Shown: one piece after another, positions 33,835 to 41,701 of the stretch
How positions within the stretch are numbered: position 1 is the first letter of the stretch
Layout: each line of letters begins with the position of its first letter
DNA from: Mycobacterium sp. 852002-51961_SCH5331710
Lineage (GTDB): Bacteria > Actinomycetota > Actinomycetes > Mycobacteriales > Mycobacteriaceae
Reading direction: 5' to 3'
Assembly (NCBI RefSeq): GCF_001665535.1
Contig: NZ_LZSQ01000045.1
Location: 1 to 64,000, forward strand
Length of the DNA stretch: 64,000 nt
Translations under genes and position numbers: made by a program
The notes under the pieces: generated by a model
Database searches by the model: none
What the model was told of the DNA's origin: nothing
Seen by the model: the letters and a program-made list of their open reading frames with translations, nothing else

Positions 33835-34686
33835 TCAACGCAGTTCGTCGATGACGTTCGCGTAGCGATCGAGGTAGGCCAACGTGGTGAAGGGATCGTC
33901 GCCGTCACGACGGCCGCCGCCCAGCACCACCCGGTTGATTCCGAGATCCCGGTAGCGGAGCAGTCTTTCGGGCTTCGGCTCTCCCCACGCCATGACGGTG
34001 ATATCGAGCATGGCGGGGTCGCGCCCGACGTCCTCGGCCGTGCAGCGGTAGTCGGCCAGCGCCGCAGGCAGATCACGGAATGCGGCGTCGCCAGGCAGCC
34101 ACCCGTCGGCCCAGCCGAGGCACTCACGCGTCGCCTTGGGCCCGGTGGTGGCCGCCAGCAGCGGCGGATGTGGTTTCTGGTGCGGTTTGGGATGGCTCCA
34201 CACCGGTTCGAAATCGTAGAAGTCGCCGTGGTGTTCGGCTTCGTCGTCGCGCCACAGCGTCTTCAAAGCGGCCACCATGTCCGCCAGTGCACGGTAACGG
34301 TCCCGCCATGCGGTCGAACTGCCCACCTCGAGTTCGGCGCGCATCCCGACCCCGGCACCGAGGACCAGACGCCCCTGGCTCATCTGGTCAAGCGTCGCGA
34401 CTTCCTTTGCGAGGGTGAAGATCTCACGTTCGAGCGGTAGCACCACCGAGGTGCCGACGCGCAGCGTCTCGGTCGCCTGCGCGGCCGCCAGCAGGGACAG
34501 GAGGGGATCCCCCATCTGCTTCTGCGATGCGAGCAGGCCGCCGGGCACCTGTTCTTTGGCGGCGACGGGAATCTGTGGGTGCTCGCCGACCCAGAGCGAT
34601 TCGAATCCCCGGGCTTCGAGTTCGGCGCCGAGTACGTCGGGTTTGAGGTCGCGCGGCGTGTTCAGCGAGACGAACCCGAGATCCAC
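33835..34686 (-). CDS. LLM-class (F420-dependent-type) oxidoreductase
   Basis: 283 residues. I choose GTG 34686 (VDLGFVSLNTP) because AAAGGAG lies 7 bases before it; GTG 34692 would be only 1 base away from the ribosome site. The TIM-barrel luciferase-like pattern is clear: GFESLWVGEHPQIPV, ATETLRVGTSVVLPLEREIFTLAKEVATLDQMSQGRLVLGAGVGMRAEL. In mycobacteria such proteins mostly use F420H2 for hydride transfer. First gene of a leftward operon (LLM-SDR-VOC) starting at operator C. Confidence 0.88.
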   Translation of the reverse strand: MDLGFVSLNTPRDLKPDVLGAELEARGFESLWVGEHPQIPVAAKEQVPGGLLASQKQMGDPLLSLLAAAQATETLRVGTSVVLPLEREIFTLAKEVATLDQMSQGRLVLGAGVGMRAELEVGSSTAWRDRYRALADMVAALKTLWRDDEAEHHGDFYDFEPVWSHPKPHQKPHPPLLAATTGPKATRECLGWADGWLPGDAAFRDLPAALADYRCTAEDVGRDPAMLDITVMAWGEPKPERLLRYRDLGINRVVLGGGRRDGDDPFTTLAYLDRYANVIDELR

Positions 34687-34718
34687 CGCCACGCTCCTTT
34701 ACGCCGCCACCGGTTGTG

Positions 34719-34752
34719 CCATACGATCGTACAATGCCATACGTTCGTACAA
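34719..34752. promoter_or_regulatory. TetR-regulon operator C (tandem pair, 18-bp spacing)
   Basis: CCATACG-AT-CGTACAA (34719-34734) and CCATACG-TT-CGTACAA (34737-34752). The two sites differ in one base and their centres are exactly 18 bases apart. They sit between the divergent LLM gene (34686) and P450 gene (34784) and would control both directions. Confidence 0.82.
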
Positions 34753-34783
34753 CAAGCGCCCGTCCTGCCGGAAGGCCGCCATC

Positions 34784-35983
34784 GTGACCGCGCCCATCAG
34801 GAACGAGCTGTACTACGACCCGTATGACGTGGCTATCGACGTCGACCCATATCCCGTCTACCGCCGCCTGCGGGACGAATCACCGGTGTACTACAACGAC
34901 AAATTCGGGTTCTGGGGCCTGAGTCGGTTCGCCGACGTCGAGAACGCGCTGCGCGACGTCGAGAACCTCAGCTCGGCCAAGGGCGACATCCTCGAGGTCG
35001 TCAAGGCTGAACCGGTTATGCCGCTGGGGGTTTTCATCAACGAGGACCCACCCCTGCACACCGTTCATCGCCTGTTGGTGTCGCGCGCGTTCACACCGCG
35101 GAAGATGGCGGCCATCGAGGACCAGGTGCGCGCGTTCTGCGCGGCCTGCCTGGATCCATTGCGCGACGGCGATCGCTTCGACTTCACCACCGACCTCGGC
35201 TCGGAGATGCCGATGCGCGTTATCGGGATGCTGGTCGGCATGCCGGACTCGCTGCAGCGTTCGGTCCGCAGTGTCGCCGGTCGCAGGCTGCGCAACACGC
35301 CGGGTGAACCGCTGCCGGTCAGCAAGAACAACTACTTCAACGGCAACATGTTTCGCGAGTACGTCGCCTGGCGCGAGCAGAACCCGTCCGACGACCTGGT
35401 GAGCGAACTGCTCAATGTCGAGTTCACCGACGTCGACGGCACGGTGCGGCGTTTGAGCACCGAAGAACTGCTGGTCTTCCTCGGCGTGATCGCCAACGCC
35501 GGGACCGAGACCGTGGGCCGGCTGTTCGGCTGGCTGGGCAAGCTGCTCGGCGAACACCCCGACCAGCGGCGTGAGCTGAGCCGCGACCCGAGCCTGATCG
35601 GAAACGCGGTCGAGGAAGTGCTGCGTTTCGAGCCGCCGGTACACCACATCGCTCGGTATGTCGCCAATGACGTTGTGTACCACGACCAGACGATCCCGAC
35701 CGGCAGCGCGCTGCTGCTGATGAGCGGGTCGGCGAACCGCGACGACCGCAAGTTCGACGATCCGGACACCTTCGACATCCACCGCGCGGCCAACAACCAC
35801 CTGTCGTTCGGGCGGGGCACGCACTTCTGCCTCGGTGCTTCCCTGGCCCGCGTCGAGGGCCGGGTGGCCCTGGAGGAGATCCTCAAGCGCTGGCCGGACT
35901 GGACGATCGACACGGACAACGCTGTGCGGGCGCCCACGACGACGGTGCGCGGCTGGGACTCGATGCCCGCGGTGCTCGGCTGA
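34784..35983 (+). CDS. Cytochrome P450 monooxygenase
   Basis: 399 residues from GTG 34784. P450 signatures: I-helix oxygen motif GVIANAGTETV, K-helix ExxR in EEVLRF, and haem loop FGRGTHFCLGASLAR with axial Cys349. The length is standard for a soluble class I bacterial P450, so it needs a ferredoxin and reductase; neither is encoded nearby. The upstream open frame runs through the operator and is not coding. I cannot assign a CYP family. It would hydroxylate the cluster's hydrophobic substrate and is divergent from the LLM operon under operator C. Confidence 0.93.
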   Translation: MTAPIRNELYYDPYDVAIDVDPYPVYRRLRDESPVYYNDKFGFWGLSRFADVENALRDVENLSSAKGDILEVVKAEPVMPLGVFINEDPPLHTVHRLLVSRAFTPRKMAAIEDQVRAFCAACLDPLRDGDRFDFTTDLGSEMPMRVIGMLVGMPDSLQRSVRSVAGRRLRNTPGEPLPVSKNNYFNGNMFREYVAWREQNPSDDLVSELLNVEFTDVDGTVRRLSTEELLVFLGVIANAGTETVGRLFGWLGKLLGEHPDQRRELSRDPSLIGNAVEEVLRFEPPVHHIARYVANDVVYHDQTIPTGSALLLMSGSANRDDRKFDDPDTFDIHRAANNHLSFGRGTHFCLGASLARVEGRVALEEILKRWPDWTIDTDNAVRAPTTTVRGWDSMPAVLG

Positions 35984-35993
35984 GACTTCGCAG

Positions 35994-36016
35994 CCCCGCC
36001 GCGGTCAGCGGCGGGG
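35994..36016. terminator. GC hairpin between convergent P450 and SDR genes
   Basis: CCCCGCCGC (35994-36002), loop GGTCA, GCGGCGGGG (36008-36016): a perfect 9-bp stem overlapping the SDR stop codon. No T run follows on either strand, so it may be a pause or Rho-assisted bidirectional terminator. Confidence 0.45.
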
Positions 36017-36793
36017 GCGGTCCGCAGGCACGTTGAGCCGGTTGTCCGCAGTCTCCAGCTCTGCGAATTGCATTGGCCACGGGTCTCTTCCGTGCTGGAC
36101 GACCCAGCACGCCCCCGTGGTGTCCAGGGGCGCGGTCGCCGCAGTGACGACGGCATCCGCGCTGGCTTCCGGTTCCATCACCGGTACCCCGATTCCCTCC
36201 ACCAGCGCGCGACGGTCGCCGAGCGCGCCCGTCTCGGTGATACCCGGGCAGATCGTGTGCACCGCGATGCGTTCGGCGGCGAGGCTGGGAGCGACAGAGC
36301 GCATCAAGCCGACGACGGCGTGCTTGCCGAGCGAGTACACCGGGTCGGGGTGCCACGGCATGAGTCCGGCGAGCGACGCCGTCGCCAGGATCGCGCGGTC
36401 GCCGTCGGCGAGGGAGCGCATCGTTCGCACGGCCGTCGCGACGCCGTACACCACGCCGTCGAGGTTCACGCCCAACGACTTCCGGTAGTCGGAAAGGTCG
36501 AGTGAGCCGATGTCGCCCGACCACCGGACGGTGACGCCGGCGTTCAGCAATGCGAGATCGAGCCCGCCGAGGTCCTCGACGCACCGGGTGAACGACGCAG
36601 CCACCTGATCGCTGTCCGCGACGTCGCAGGCCAACGCCAACCCGCCGAGCGGTTCGGCCGCCGCACGCGCCGCGCCTTCGTCGATGTCGACGACGCAGAC
36701 CCGCATGCCTTCGACCGAAAGCCGTTGCGCGGCAGCACGGCCGATGCCCGAACCACCGCCGGTGACGAGCGCGACCCGTCCGGCCAGCTGCAT
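36005..36793 (-). CDS. SDR-family oxidoreductase, second gene of the SnoaL-SDR operon
   Basis: 262 residues from ATG 36793, which follows the SnoaL-like gene stop by 7 bases. Motifs: TGGGSGIGRAAAQRL, VVDIDEG (Asp, NAD-type), LNAGVTVRWSG in place of NNAG, catalytic Ser in ATASLAGLMPW and YSLGKHAVVGL. The LNAGV pattern and the loss of the usual C-terminal GG sequence set it apart from the other SDRs in the cluster. Confidence 0.87.
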   Translation of the reverse strand: MQLAGRVALVTGGGSGIGRAAAQRLSVEGMRVCVVDIDEGAARAAAEPLGGLALACDVADSDQVAASFTRCVEDLGGLDLALLNAGVTVRWSGDIGSLDLSDYRKSLGVNLDGVVYGVATAVRTMRSLADGDRAILATASLAGLMPWHPDPVYSLGKHAVVGLMRSVAPSLAAERIAVHTICPGITETGALGDRRALVEGIGVPVMEPEASADAVVTAATAPLDTTGACWVVQHGRDPWPMQFAELETADNRLNVPADRPRR

Positions 36794-36800
36794 CAGGGCC

Positions 36801-37358
36801 TCACCACCGGTCGACGGGTTCGCTGTCCATCTGCAGCGGCCGCGCATAGGACAGGTCGGTCCGGTCCCACTTGCCCTTGATGAAGCCCTTCACCGCGCCG
36901 GACGCCAGCACCGACGAGTCGCCCTGCATCATCCACTCGATCGTGCAGCGCCGCAGCGCGATCTTCCACTCGCCGTCGCGGCGTTCGAGGCGGTCGAGGT
37001 AGCGCCCGCCCATCAACGCGACCACCTTGCCGCCCTTGGCCCGCATCGAGCCCATCACGTAACTCTCGGCGTGGGCCACGTCGCCGTCGATCTCGCACGT
37101 GTGGGTGGTGATGTTGTGCAAGTGGTCCTCGAACACCGCGCTGTGGGCGTTGTTGGCGTACTCGGCGTACTCGGCGCCGACCTTCACCACGGGGCCGTGT
37201 TCGTCGACGCCGTCTTCGAAGTAGACGCTCGACATCAGGTCGCTGTCGTGACGGTCGTGCCCGCGAGCCTGGTTCATGACACAGTCCAGGATCGCGATCC
37301 GGTCCTCGACGTACTGCAGCCGATTGCGCAACTGCTCAAGGTCGTCGGCGGTGGTCAT
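36801..37358 (-). CDS. SnoaL-like / NTF2-fold protein
   Basis: 185 residues from ATG 37358 (MTTADDLEQLRNRLQYVEDRIAILDCV). The N-terminal helix pair followed by MSSVYFEDGVDEHGPVVKVGAEYAEYAN and LHNITTHTCEIDGDVAHAESYVMG..GGRYLDRLERRDGEWKIALRRCTIEW matches the SnoaL_4 NTF2-like fold. Relatives are dehydratases, isomerases or ring-hydroxylating beta-subunit-like proteins. The Asp/His pocket (HDRHDSDL) could be catalytic. First gene of a leftward operon from operator D. Confidence 0.85.
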   Translation of the reverse strand: MTTADDLEQLRNRLQYVEDRIAILDCVMNQARGHDRHDSDLMSSVYFEDGVDEHGPVVKVGAEYAEYANNAHSAVFEDHLHNITTHTCEIDGDVAHAESYVMGSMRAKGGKVVALMGGRYLDRLERRDGEWKIALRRCTIEWMMQGDSSVLASGAVKGFIKGKWDRTDLSYARPLQMDSEPVDRW

Positions 37359-37379
37359 GCGGGCCCCTTCCCATGGCGT

Positions 37380-37415
37380 CCATACATTCGTACAGCACGT
37401 TATACGATCGTATAG
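37380..37415. promoter_or_regulatory. TetR-regulon operator D (tandem pair, 20-bp spacing)
   Basis: CCATACA-TT-CGTACAG (37380-37395) and TTATACG-AT-CGTATAG (37400-37415). Centres 20 bases apart. They lie between the divergent SnoaL-like gene (37358) and nitroreductase gene (37482). The second copy contains the perfect 12-base core ATACGATCGTAT. Confidence 0.8.
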
Positions 37416-37481
37416 CATCGGCTCAACGGCCACCGCTTCCCGCTAAGGTCGACGGGCAGCACGACCGCCGAACGGAGGAGC

Positions 37482-38147
37482 ATGCGGCAACCGACCAACG
37501 ACGTGTGGGAGACGCTGGCCACCGCGCGGGCCATCCGCCGGTTCACCGACGAACCCGTCGACGAGGCGACGCTCAAGCGCTGCCTGGAGGCGGCCACGTG
37601 GGCTCCCAACGGCGCCAACGCCCAACTGTGGCGCTTTGTCATCCTGGACTCTCCCGAGCAGCGGGCCGTGGTGGCGAAGGCGGCGCAGGCCGCACTGCGG
37701 TCCATCGAGTCGATCTACGGGATGAGCAGGCCCGCCGTCGACGACACCAGCCGCGCCGCCCGCAACAACCGGGCGACCTACGAACTGCACGACCGCGCCG
37801 GCGAGCTCACCTCCGTCCTGTTCGCCGCGTTCCGCAACGAGTTCGCCTCGGAGTTCCTGCAGGGCGGGTCGATCTTCCCGGCGATGCAGAACTTCTATCT
37901 CGCCGCCCGCGCGCAGGGACTCGGGGCGTGCTTCACGAGCTGGGCCTCCTACGACGGGGAGAAGCTGATCCGCGAGGCGGTCGGCGTGCCCGACGAATGG
38001 GCGCTGGCCGGCCACGTCGTCGTGGGGTGGCCGCGCGGTCGGCACGGCCCCGTGCGCCGCCGCCCGATCTCCGACGTCGTCTTCCGCAACCACTGGGACG
38101 GCGAGCGCAGCGACATCATCTACGGTGCCGGCGCCCGCAAGCGCTGA
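37482..38147 (+). CDS. Nitroreductase-family flavoprotein
   Basis: 221 residues from ATG 37482, with GGAGG 3-4 bases upstream. FMN-binding nitroreductase pattern: ARAIRRFTDEPVDEATLKRCLEAATWAPNGANAQLWRFVIL at the N-terminus, and FPAMQNFYLAARAQGLGACFTSW mid-protein. These dimeric FMN enzymes reduce nitro groups, quinones, enones or act as dehydrogenases with NAD(P)H. It is the rightward gene under operator D, and the last gene of the regulon on this side. Confidence 0.9.
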   Translation: MRQPTNDVWETLATARAIRRFTDEPVDEATLKRCLEAATWAPNGANAQLWRFVILDSPEQRAVVAKAAQAALRSIESIYGMSRPAVDDTSRAARNNRATYELHDRAGELTSVLFAAFRNEFASEFLQGGSIFPAMQNFYLAARAQGLGACFTSWASYDGEKLIREAVGVPDEWALAGHVVVGWPRGRHGPVRRRPISDVVFRNHWDGERSDIIYGAGARKR

Positions 38148-38158
38148 CCCCGGGAGCG

Positions 38159-39022
38159 TCAGACCGCCACCGACAGCCTTGCGGCGGGATGCAACCACGC
38201 AGCGACACTGCGGACATAGTCCTTGAACGCAACGAGGCGCGACGGATCGTCCTTGATCTGCGAACCCGGCCGCTCGGTCACGAATGACGGTGCACCGCAG
38301 GAGATGTCCCAGTTGTAGTCGGCGAAGTGGTGGACCGTCGACTCGGCGACCGCCCGGCCCATCGGCCTGCCGTCCGGCGCGCGTTCACCGTCGAGCAGTA
38401 CCGCGAGGTTGAACACCCGGCCGGTCGACGCGCTCCGACCCTGGGCCAGCACGGCGGCGTTCGGAACGCCGTCGGCCGACACCAGACCTTCGTGCGGATG
38501 CGCGGGAAACCATTCGATCCGTCCGCTGGCGGTCTGGTCGGTGCGCAGCAGTTCGTGAGCGGATTCGCTCGCCAGCACCCGCTGGCAATCCCCGTTGGCT
38601 CCGGAATGGTAGTTCGGCCACGAGATGTCGGGCGTGTCCCGATCGTCGCACATGGTCTCCGGATCGACTGTCGCGTCGTGGAATTCGTTGACCAGGCCGA
38701 GTGAGCCGAGCCGGTTCAGACAGCAGCCAAGATCTTGGTGATCGCGCGCGGTGAGCACGCCGCCGCCGTCGTAGCGGAACCGCATGATCGCCTCGGCATC
38801 CGCGGGAGTCAACCCGTTGCCGACGTCGACGGCCATCAACCACAGCTGGTCGTAGCCGAGCTCGTCGAGGTGGCTCAGCACGGGGTCGTCGCCGTCGACA
38901 CGGTTGCGCGCCACGACTTCGTGCCCTGCGGCGCGGAGGTCGTCTGCCAGCAGTGAGAACCGGGAGATGTCCCAGTCGTCGGGATGGGCACAGATCGTCG
39001 ACTGCAACAGGATCCTGGACAT
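38159..39022 (-). CDS. Hypothetical protein with glutamine-amidotransferase-like (ThuA-like) fold features
   Basis: 287 residues from ATG 39022, with AGGGGTGAG upstream. The first 120 residues alternate strands and helices with LADDLRAAGHEVVARNR, LGYDQLWLMAVDVGNGLTPADAEAIMRFRYDGGGVLTARDHQDLG, resembling class I amidotransferase-like/ThuA folds. A canonical catalytic Cys-His-Glu set is not evident (CCLNR may be coincidental). I cannot name a function. Last gene of the ECF-sigma operon, starting 6 bases after the cupin stop. Confidence 0.75.
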   Translation of the reverse strand: MSRILLQSTICAHPDDWDISRFSLLADDLRAAGHEVVARNRVDGDDPVLSHLDELGYDQLWLMAVDVGNGLTPADAEAIMRFRYDGGGVLTARDHQDLGCCLNRLGSLGLVNEFHDATVDPETMCDDRDTPDISWPNYHSGANGDCQRVLASESAHELLRTDQTASGRIEWFPAHPHEGLVSADGVPNAAVLAQGRSASTGRVFNLAVLLDGERAPDGRPMGRAVAESTVHHFADYNWDISCGAPSFVTERPGSQIKDDPSRLVAFKDYVRSVAAWLHPAARLSVAV

Positions 39023-39028
39023 CGGAAC

Positions 39029-39436
39029 TCACCCCTGCACGCGCAGGTGTTTGCGCGCTTCGAGTTCGGCCTCGTCGACGAGCACGAGCATCGGCTGGTC
39101 CGGTACGCACAGCATGGTCACGGTGAAGCGACACCGCATGTCATCGCGATTGTTGCCGTCCGAGTAGTGAATGACGTCACCGCCGGGCTCCCAGAACGCC
39201 TCACCCGCCCGGAGCACCCTGGGCGGTTGGCCTTCGAGCTCGAAGAGCATCTCGCCTTCGAGCATGTAGCCGAACGCCGGGCCGCCTGGATGGCGGTGAG
39301 GCGGAGCGCCGGGGCTCCCCGGCGGGTAGTCGATGACGACGGTCATCGCGTGCGCACCGGCGGGGATGGTGGGCGGCTGCACCTCCTGTACAACGGTCAG
39401 TGCGTCTTCCCACGAGGCGTCCTGTGTCTTGGTCAT
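39029..39436 (-). CDS. Cupin-domain protein
   Basis: 135 residues from ATG 39436, with GAAAGGAGAACG upstream. Cupin motif 1 is PPHRHPGGPAFGYMLEGEMLFELEG, with the His-x-His and later Glu ligands; motif 2 is AGEAFWEPGGDVIHYSDGNN, with the third His. It is a small mononuclear-metal cupin, either a dioxygenase-like enzyme, an isomerase or a binding protein. Within the ECF-sigma operon (SDR upstream, hypothetical downstream). Confidence 0.87.
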   Translation of the reverse strand: MTKTQDASWEDALTVVQEVQPPTIPAGAHAMTVVIDYPPGSPGAPPHRHPGGPAFGYMLEGEMLFELEGQPPRVLRAGEAFWEPGGDVIHYSDGNNRDDMRCRFTVTMLCVPDQPMLVLVDEAELEARKHLRVQG

Positions 39437-39465
39437 TCTCGTTCTCCTTTCGGGAGTTCCAGGTT

Positions 39466-40188
39466 TCAGACGGCGCCGCCGCCACCGTCGGCGTGCAGCA
39501 CCGAACCGGTGACGAAGCTCGCGCGCGGCGAAGCGAGAAACAGCACCGCCTCGGCGATCTCTCGCGGTCTTGCCGTTCGTCCGAGCGGAAGCGAACGGCC
39601 GAGCTCCTCGTTGGTCTCGCCCCATTCGGCCTCCACGCCTTCGGTTTTCGTCGGGCCGGGCGCGACGCTGTTGACGCGTACACCGCCTGGACCGAATTCA
39701 GCGGCCCACGTCCGGGTCAGCGATTCGACGGCGGCCTTGGACGCGCTGTAGACGCCCGCACCCGGCACACCCTTCGACGCGACCATCGTCGTCACGTTGA
39801 CGATCGAGCCGTGGCCGCGCTGCAACATTCCGGGCACCAGGCCGGCCGCCAGGAAGTACAGGCCGCGGACGTTGGTGTCGAACGTCTTCCCGAACGCGTC
39901 GACCTGCTGGTCGACGGTCAGCGCCGACGGGAAGTTCGCGGCGTTGTTCACCAGGATGTCGATGTCGCCTGCCTGCTCGATCAGCGACGCCACCGAGTCC
40001 ATGTCCGACAGGTCGGCCTGGACGAAGCGCACGTTGCCGTCGATGCCCGATGCGGCGCGCTTACCGCGTTCGGCGTCCCTTCCGGTGATGATGACCGCGG
40101 CACCCTCGCGCGCAAACAACCGCGCGCAGGCGAGCCCGATTCCGGCGGTGCCGCCGGTGATCAACGCGTTCTTGTATGCCAATTCCAT
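39466..40188 (-). CDS. SDR-family oxidoreductase of the ECF-sigma operon
   Basis: 240 residues. Motifs: TGGTAGIGLACARLF, NNAANFPSAL, catalytic Ser region NVTTMVASKG (Thr in the usual place, with Ser 3 residues on), YSASKAAVESL, and a C-terminus VTGSVLHADGGGGAV. It begins 9 bases after the sigma factor stop, so they are one transcript. The cofactor loop TGRDAERGK suggests NADP. Confidence 0.9.
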   Translation of the reverse strand: MELAYKNALITGGTAGIGLACARLFAREGAAVIITGRDAERGKRAASGIDGNVRFVQADLSDMDSVASLIEQAGDIDILVNNAANFPSALTVDQQVDAFGKTFDTNVRGLYFLAAGLVPGMLQRGHGSIVNVTTMVASKGVPGAGVYSASKAAVESLTRTWAAEFGPGGVRVNSVAPGPTKTEGVEAEWGETNEELGRSLPLGRTARPREIAEAVLFLASPRASFVTGSVLHADGGGGAV

Positions 40189-40197
40189 TGCTGTTCC

Positions 40198-40803
40198 TCA
40201 GGCGATGCAGGGTTCGGGGGTTGCGGTGCGGTCGTGCGCGAGATGGGCGAGCGCCATGCGCATGCGCTGCCTGGCCCGCGAAATCCGCGACATCACGGTG
40301 CCCATCGGGATGGCGAGGATCTCGGCCGTCTCGGCGTAGGTGTAGCCCTCGACATCGGCGTAGAACAGCACCTCGCGGAAGCCCTCGGGCATCGCGGCCA
40401 TCGCCGACTTGACGTCGCCGTCGGGTAGCGCGTCGAGCACCTCCGCCTCGGCCGAACGGACGCCCCCTCGGCGGGCCGCGGCGCCGGCCAGGTCACCGTC
40501 GGTCAGGTAGTCGGCCGAAACCTCGGTCACGCGGCGCTGTTTGGCACGGTGGGTGCTGACCCATCGGTTGTAGAGGATGCGGAACAGCCACGCCTTGAGG
40601 TTGCTGCCTTCCTGGAAGGACGAGAACCCGGCGTATGCGTGCAGCAGGGTGTCCTGAAGCAGGTCCTCGGCGTCGGCGTCGCTGCGGGCCAGCCGGCGCG
40701 CGCCCCGGGCCAGCACCTCGAAGAGCGGCGCGGCATCTCGAGCGAACCGCGCGGCGAGTTCCGTGTCCTGGGTGGTCCTGGTGGGGAGGGACGTGATGGT
40801 CAT
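40198..40803 (-). CDS. ECF sigma factor (SigH/SigE-like) without an adjacent anti-sigma gene
   Basis: 201 residues from ATG 40803, with GAGGAG about 8 bases upstream. Region 2: RLARSDADAEDLLQDTLLHAYAGFSSFQEGSNLKAWLFRILYNRWVSTHR; region 4: MPEGFREVLFYADVEGYTYAETAEILAIPMGTVMSRISRARQRMRMAL. Both are very like SigH. SigH itself is followed by the zinc anti-sigma RshA; here the next gene is an SDR, then a cupin. It is therefore a SigH paralogue directing its own metabolic operon, with its control unknown. Confidence 0.92.
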   Translation of the reverse strand: MTITSLPTRTTQDTELAARFARDAAPLFEVLARGARRLARSDADAEDLLQDTLLHAYAGFSSFQEGSNLKAWLFRILYNRWVSTHRAKQRRVTEVSADYLTDGDLAGAAARRGGVRSAEAEVLDALPDGDVKSAMAAMPEGFREVLFYADVEGYTYAETAEILAIPMGTVMSRISRARQRMRMALAHLAHDRTATPEPCIA

Positions 40804-40918
40804 GATCCGATCTCCTCGAGTCGCTGGTGTCACACCCCACGCTCGCCGCTAGCGAGGGAAAGCGGACCCTTGAAAACCCGTAGTCCGTCGTTTCGTGGTC
40901 CGTAGCGGATCTCCACGG

Positions 40919-41584
40919 TCAGTCGCCGACGAAGCTGACGGTCTCCTCGACCGGGGCTCGCCCCGTCCGGATGTAGACCTCGTCAGGGTGCTGGTGGCCG
41001 ATCGACATGCCGCAGAAGAGCATGAGCTCGTCGGGCGGCTGCACGACGTCTCCAACGGTCTCGCGCACCTGTGACCAGGCCATCTGCGGGCAGCTGTGCA
41101 ATCCCTCCGCCCGCAGGAGCAGCATCACGGTCTGCAGATACATGCCGAGATCCGCCCACTGCGGCCGGCCGAGGTCACGGTCGACGTAGCAGAACAGCGC
41201 CGCAGGAGCGCCGAAGCAGTCCCAGTTCGCGATCGCGGCGCGCTGCCGAGCCTGCCAGTCCTCGCGCTCGATTCCGAGCGCGCTGTACCGCTCTCTACCG
41301 AAGGTCGAGCGGCGCTCGCTGTAGGGCGACTTCAGATCGGCCGGGTACAGCTGGTACTCGCGTTCGTCCCAGGGGTCGCCTGCGGCCACGCGCTCCGTCG
41401 CGAGCTTCTTGAGCCGCTCGAGGGGTTCGCCGGTCACGACGTAGATGCGCCACGGCTGAAGGTTGGATCCCGATGGGGACCACCGGGCTGCGTCGAGCAC
41501 ACGCTCGAGCACCTCCATGGGGACCGGCTCGTCGGTGAATCGGCGTACCGCTCGTCTGCTCTTGACCGCGTCGTAGACGTTCAT
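40919..41584 (-). CDS. Nitroreductase-family flavoprotein
   Basis: 221 residues. N-terminal FMN site AVKSRRAVRRFTDEPVPMEVLERVLDAARWSPSGSNLQPWRIYVV and later LGMYLQTVMLLLRAEGLHSCPQMAW, plus MLFCGMSIGH, are all typical of the family. It has the same length as the nitroreductase at 37482 but differs in the middle (YPADLKSPYSERRSTFGRERYSALG), so it belongs to another subgroup. Upstream of the ECF operon on the same strand, separated by 115 bases. Probably its own transcript. Confidence 0.9.
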   Translation of the reverse strand: MNVYDAVKSRRAVRRFTDEPVPMEVLERVLDAARWSPSGSNLQPWRIYVVTGEPLERLKKLATERVAAGDPWDEREYQLYPADLKSPYSERRSTFGRERYSALGIEREDWQARQRAAIANWDCFGAPAALFCYVDRDLGRPQWADLGMYLQTVMLLLRAEGLHSCPQMAWSQVRETVGDVVQPPDELMLFCGMSIGHQHPDEVYIRTGRAPVEETVSFVGD

Positions 41585-41701
41585 GATGACCTGCTTTTCG
41601 GTTCGATGCCTTGACGGCTACCTCAAGACTGCCGACATTCGCGGCCAATCGAACCCTGGAAAGCGCGTGGTCCGAATCGATTACGGATTCTGCGTGGTCT
41701 G

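Noticed and set aside
30088-38147. Oxidoreductase cluster as a horizontally acquired island or prophage
   Set aside because: GC content and codon use look like the neighbours, with no tRNA, integrase or repeats at its edges.
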